Assembly: GCA_910587645.1 (NCBI GenBank)
Contig: CAJUNA010000027.1
Span: 1-64,000 of the forward strand
Origin: an uncultured Oscillospiraceae bacterium
GTDB taxonomy: Bacteria > Bacillota > Clostridia > Oscillospirales > Oscillospiraceae
DNA length: 64,000 nt
Direction: 5' to 3'
Position numbers and translations under genes: made by a program. Shown here piece after piece: positions 59,561 to 64,000 of the stretch (its first letter is position 1; each line of letters starts with the position of its first letter). Under the pieces are notes generated by a model. That model searched no databases, was not told where the DNA came from, and was given only the letters and a program-made list of their open reading frames with translations.

Positions 59561-60478
59561 ATGGACAAAAACAGAAAAAGAGTCATTGCCCTGGGCTTTT
59601 TCGATGGCGTCCACCTGGGGCACCAAGCCCTGCTCCGCCGGGCGGCGGAACAGGCGGAGCAGCTGGGGATGGCCCCGGCGGTGGTGACCTTTGACCGCTC
59701 CCCACGGGAGTTCGTCACAGGCCTGCCGGTGCCGCTGCTGACTACGGCGGAAGCCCGGCGGCAGGCGGTAGAGGAGCTTTTCCCAGGGATGGAGGTCATT
59801 GTCATCCCCTTTGACCGTACCATAATGACCATGCCTTGGGAGGACTTTGTAGACCTGCTGGCAGGCCCCTACCAGGCGGGATGGCTGGTAGCGGGACATG
59901 ACTTCCGCTTTGGCCACAAAAACCAGGGCAGCGCCCTCCTCTTGCAGCGCCGCGCGGCAGATTTAGGCATGGGCTGCGATATCATCCCCGCCGTAACCCT
60001 GGGCGGCGTGACCATCAGCTCCACCCACATCCGCGCCCAATTGGAGCGTGGAGACGCGGAAGGCGCGGCCCGTTTTCTGGGGCGGCCCTTCATGATTTCC
60101 GGCCCTGTGCGGCACGGGAAACGGATCGGCACCGTCCATCTGGGGATGCCTACGGTGAATCTGATCCCCGACCCCCGGCAGCTCGTCCCTGCCTTCGGCG
60201 TTTACGCAGCCCGGGCGGAAGTGGGGGGACGGGTGTACCCCGCCGTGACCAATGTGGGCGTACGGCCTACGGTAGACACCGATGGCGATGTAACCATTGA
60301 GAGCCACCTGCTGGACACTGCACCTGAACTGTACGGCGCTGCATGCCGGGTAGCCTTTCTGACGATGCTCCGGCCGGAAAGGCGGTTTAACAGCCTGGAA
60401 GCCCTGCGGGAGCAGATTCTTCAGGACGCGGCGCGAGCCAGAGATTATTTCAAGCGAAGCGAGGGCGGGAAACTATGA
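59561..60478 (+). CDS. ribF: Bifunctional riboflavin kinase / FAD synthetase
   Basis: 305 residues. It makes FMN and FAD from riboflavin. The N-terminal adenylyltransferase has ALGFFDGVHLGHQALL and VAGHDFRFGHKNQGS, with ISSTHIR; the C-terminal kinase has GKRIGTVHLGMPTVNL and VGVRPTV. Start ATG 59561 behind GGAGGG, 17 bases after truB. Its stop overlaps the next ATG by four bases. Confidence 0.96.
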   Translation: MDKNRKRVIALGFFDGVHLGHQALLRRAAEQAEQLGMAPAVVTFDRSPREFVTGLPVPLLTTAEARRQAVEELFPGMEVIVIPFDRTIMTMPWEDFVDLLAGPYQAGWLVAGHDFRFGHKNQGSALLLQRRAADLGMGCDIIPAVTLGGVTISSTHIRAQLERGDAEGAARFLGRPFMISGPVRHGKRIGTVHLGMPTVNLIPDPRQLVPAFGVYAARAEVGGRVYPAVTNVGVRPTVDTDGDVTIESHLLDTAPELYGAACRVAFLTMLRPERRFNSLEALREQILQDAARARDYFKRSEGGKL

Positions 60479-61413
60479 AGCATGTTTTCATTATCAACCC
60501 CACCGCTGGGAAAAAGGGCTGCACCGCGGAGCTGATGTCTATGGCAAAGGGCCTTGCCGCGGGGCACGGCCTGGACGTGGACTGCATCCTTACCAAACGC
60601 CCCGGCCACGCGATGGAAACGGCACGGAATCTGGCCCAATCCGGAGAAGAAGTCCGCGTCTACGCCTGCGGCGGCGACGGCACTATGAACGAAGCCGCCA
60701 ACGGCATCGCCGGATACGGGAACGCCGCCATGACCTGCATCCCGGTCGGTACTGGCAACGATTTCTTGAAAAATTTCGGGGACAAGGCCGGGCTGTTTTC
60801 CGATGCGGAAAACCTGTGGGACGGGCCTGTGCTCCCGCTGGACGCCATCGACTGCAACGGCCGCCTGGCGCTTACGGTAGCCTGCTCCGGCTTTGACGCC
60901 CAAGTGGCGGACGGTGTGCATACATATGGCAAACTCCCCCTTTTAGGCGGGCAGGGCAGCTATATCGTCTCCTTGGGTGTAAACTTCCTCCTTCGGAGCC
61001 TGCGGCACCATTGGACCGTCACCGTGGACGGAGAGCGCCTGCCCCAGGATTCCTTCGTCCTGGTGGCGGTGTGCAACGGGCGGTATTACGGCGGAGGCTT
61101 CATGCCTGCGGCGGAAGCCAGGATGGACGACGGCATATTGAATACGCTGGTGGTACGCGGCGCCAGCAGGGCCACCTTCCTGCGGCTGGTAGGGGACTAT
61201 TCGGTGGGCCGCTATTACAAGTTCCCCGAAATCGCCCAGTGCTACACCGCTAAAGAAATACGGATCGAATCCCACGAGGGGCCGGTAGTCACCTGCCTGG
61301 ACGGAGAGATCACCCGCAGCAAACAGGTGGCACTGCGGCTATCGGAGAAAAAGGTACAGTTTTTCGGTCCCGCAGGGTGTGACCCCAACGCCACCTTCCG
61401 GCCGCTGCCATAG
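60475..61413 (+). CDS. Diacylglycerol/lipid kinase, DagK/YegS family
   Basis: 312 residues. The nucleotide-binding motifs are clear: INPTAGKKG at the N-terminus, ACGGDGTMNEAANGI and IPVGTGNDFLKNF, then NGRYYGGGFMPAAEARMDDG. Members phosphorylate diacylglycerol or related lipids. ATGA overlap with ribF shows coupling. The specific lipid is not readable. Confidence 0.92.
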   Translation: MKHVFIINPTAGKKGCTAELMSMAKGLAAGHGLDVDCILTKRPGHAMETARNLAQSGEEVRVYACGGDGTMNEAANGIAGYGNAAMTCIPVGTGNDFLKNFGDKAGLFSDAENLWDGPVLPLDAIDCNGRLALTVACSGFDAQVADGVHTYGKLPLLGGQGSYIVSLGVNFLLRSLRHHWTVTVDGERLPQDSFVLVAVCNGRYYGGGFMPAAEARMDDGILNTLVVRGASRATFLRLVGDYSVGRYYKFPEIAQCYTAKEIRIESHEGPVVTCLDGEITRSKQVALRLSEKKVQFFGPAGCDPNATFRPLP

Positions 61414-61477
61414 GCCGGCTGGCTGCCCTTAGAATGTGAACTTTTTGTAAAAGGGGCAAATTTTTGCCAAAACCCTC

Positions 61478-61506
61478 TTGCAATATGCGGCAGGATGATG
61501 TAAGAT
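61478..61506 (+). promoter_or_regulatory. Promoter of groESL
   Basis: TTGCAA (61478-61483), a 17-bp spacer and TAAGAT (61501-61506), followed at once by the CIRCE element. Confidence 0.75.
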
Positions 61507-61514
61507 AAGCACCG

Positions 61515-61541
61515 TTAGCACTCCAAAACGCAGAGTGCTAA
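61515..61541 (+). promoter_or_regulatory. CIRCE element (HrcA operator)
   Basis: TTAGCACTC-N9-GAGTGCTAA, a perfect match to the consensus. The inverted repeat extends outward by six more bases on each side (GCACCG/CGGTGC), making a 15-bp stem. It sits just after the -10 box. HrcA is expected to repress groESL here; no hrcA gene is in the window. Confidence 0.97.
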
Positions 61542-61590
61542 CGGTGCTCAACATTGTTTTCAAAAAAATTGATATAGGAGGAACCCAGCA

Positions 61591-61875
61591 ATGAAGCTTA
61601 CACCCTTAGCAGACCGCGTAGTCCTGAAGGCCATGGAGGCCGAGGAAACCACGAAAGGCGGCATCATCCTCACATCCACCGCAAAGGAGAAGCCCTCCGT
61701 GGCGGAAGTCGTTTCCGTGGGCCCCGGCGGCATGGTAGACGGCAAGGAGATCGTCATGTCCGTCAAGCCCGGCGACAAGGTCATTACCGACAAGTATTCC
61801 GGCTCCACCGTGAAAATCGGCGATGATGAATTCACTATCGTCCGCCAGGGCGACATTCTGGCGATTGTCGAGTAA
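61591..61875 (+). CDS. groES: Co-chaperonin GroES
   Basis: 94 residues, normal length. The KLTPLADRVVLKAMEAEETT start, the mobile loop TKGGIILTSTAKEKP and VITDKYSGSTVKIGDDEF are typical. It caps the GroEL cage. AGGAGG precedes the ATG. GroEL follows after 101 bases that contain a CGCGCCC/GGGCGCG hairpin. Confidence 0.97.
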   Translation: MKLTPLADRVVLKAMEAEETTKGGIILTSTAKEKPSVAEVVSVGPGGMVDGKEIVMSVKPGDKVITDKYSGSTVKIGDDEFTIVRQGDILAIVE

Positions 61876-61973
61876 TCTACCGTCTTCCCCTTTCACTGCC
61901 CCCGGGAGGGGCGTTTATCAAAAAAATTTTTCCCGCGCCCAGCGGGCGCGACGAGATTGTTGGAGGTAATTAA

Positions 61974-63605
<1,632 letters not shown>

Positions 63606-63634
63606 TCGCCGCTCAGCTCAAGCAAGATAAATCT

Positions 63635-63673
63635 ATCCCGGCGTCCACTTATTTAGTGGACGCCGGGATTTTA
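63635..63673 (+). terminator. Terminator of groESL
   Basis: A perfect 15-bp stem ATCCCGGCGTCCACT (63635-63649) and its complement (63655-63669), followed by TTTATA. Confidence 0.92.
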
Positions 63674-63707
63674 TACTAATTCTTAATCAGGAAATAGCAT
63701 TATCGTG

Positions 63708-64000
63708 CTATTCGTATTTCTTCCCCACCACACGGATGGGGATAAACATTCCTCCGAAAAGGGCCGCAAACATTAACGGCATAAGGATGGCGAACTGTGT
63801 CCACTCGGAAAGCTTCAGCGCGTCCAGCGCCAGCCCCACGGCGGCATATACCGCCACCCAGCCTGCAAGGCTCCAGCAAGCCCAGGCCCGCATCGCGTCC
63901 AGGATATGCGGCCAATTGCTGTTGTTGAAATATACGCCGGGGAAATTCATGTGGAATGTTTCATCGCAGTAGAAATTGACCTTGTACTGATCGTAAAACG
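63708..64000 (-). CDS. C-terminal part of an unidentified membrane protein, running off the right edge
   Basis: The frame is open to the window edge and ends at 63708; the visible part is about 96 residues. The ATG at 63950 is internal, because coding continues upstream (FYDQYKVNFYCDETFH). Three hydrophobic stretches are seen (AWACWSLAGWVAVYAAVGLA, FAILMPLMFAALFGGMFIP) and the end is IRVVGKKYE. No family is recognised. A second frame on the same strand (63700-63915) is a shadow. Confidence 0.65.
   Translation of the reverse strand, partial: FYDQYKVNFYCDETFHMNFPGVYFNNSNWPHILDAMRAWACWSLAGWVAVYAAVGLALDALKLSEWTQFAILMPLMFAALFGGMFIPIRVVGKKYE

Overview
The window reads as chromosomal DNA of a GC-rich anaerobic member of the Bacillota, most likely a gut-type Clostridia of the Oscillospiraceae kind (inference). 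The reasons are strong GGAGG ribosome sites, CIRCE control of groESL, the paired glgC/glgD glycogen genes, a YerC-type TrpR-like regulator, corrinoid methyltransfer proteins and remnants of Firmicutes-type integrative elements. Most of the DNA is GC-rich; AT-rich patches mark the mobile or inserted parts.

Layout. 1-4300 is a decayed mobile-element zone. It holds the end of one gene, two conserved proteins of the kind carried by integrative conjugative elements (one split by a -1 frameshift exactly at an A-AAA-AAC heptamer), an IS30 transposase pseudogene, a truncated IS3/IS150-type orfA behind a ribosome-site-sequestering hairpin, tRNA-Arg(CCG), tRNA-Pro(TGG) and a broken second tRNA-Pro. 4347-13728 carries a rhomboid-like zinc-ribbon membrane protein, an Spx/ArsC-like protein divergent from a sirtuin, a MATE exporter, mfd, a PfkB sugar kinase, a methyltransferase and a YerC-like repressor. 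14063-22672 is a complete glycogen cluster, glgB-glgC-glgD-glgA-glgP. 22723-28379 holds mtaB, an acetyltransferase, a small helical protein with a cysteine desulfurase, a second MATE exporter and an rlmA-like methyltransferase. 28625-31728 is a polar amino-acid ABC importer. Its binding protein appears circularly permuted, and the operon is interrupted by an AT-rich methyltransferase cassette flanked by inverted repeats.

31794-54341 is dominated by the most interesting locus. Two divergent transcription units, headed by back-to-back sigma-A type promoters at about 37.4-37.6 kb and including a GntR/UTRA regulator, encode two corrinoid proteins, a pterin-type methyltransferase, a uroporphyrinogen-decarboxylase-like methyltransferase, two GPH/MFS transporters, a Mop-type molybdenum hydroxylase and a large flavin/Fe-S electron-transfer protein. 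A convergent block (49.8-52.7 kb) follows: AMP-ligase-like protein, methyltransferase, radical SAM protein (TrsM/TrsS-like), NifX-like protein, C-GCAxxG-C-C protein and a small zinc/redox protein. A RamA-like ASKHA corrinoid activator is divergent from it. Together these look like a pathway that takes up a methylated substrate, removes its methyl group through a corrinoid protein, and oxidises it (or its product) with a specially matured molybdoenzyme. The substrate cannot be read from sequence.

54403-64000 is mostly housekeeping: an HD protein, two adjacent G3E (CobW-like) GTPases (one with a tandem His/Cys metal-binding repeat), a PrsA-like foldase, truB, ribF, a diacylglycerol-kinase-like gene, groES-groEL under CIRCE, and the end of a membrane protein running off the right edge.
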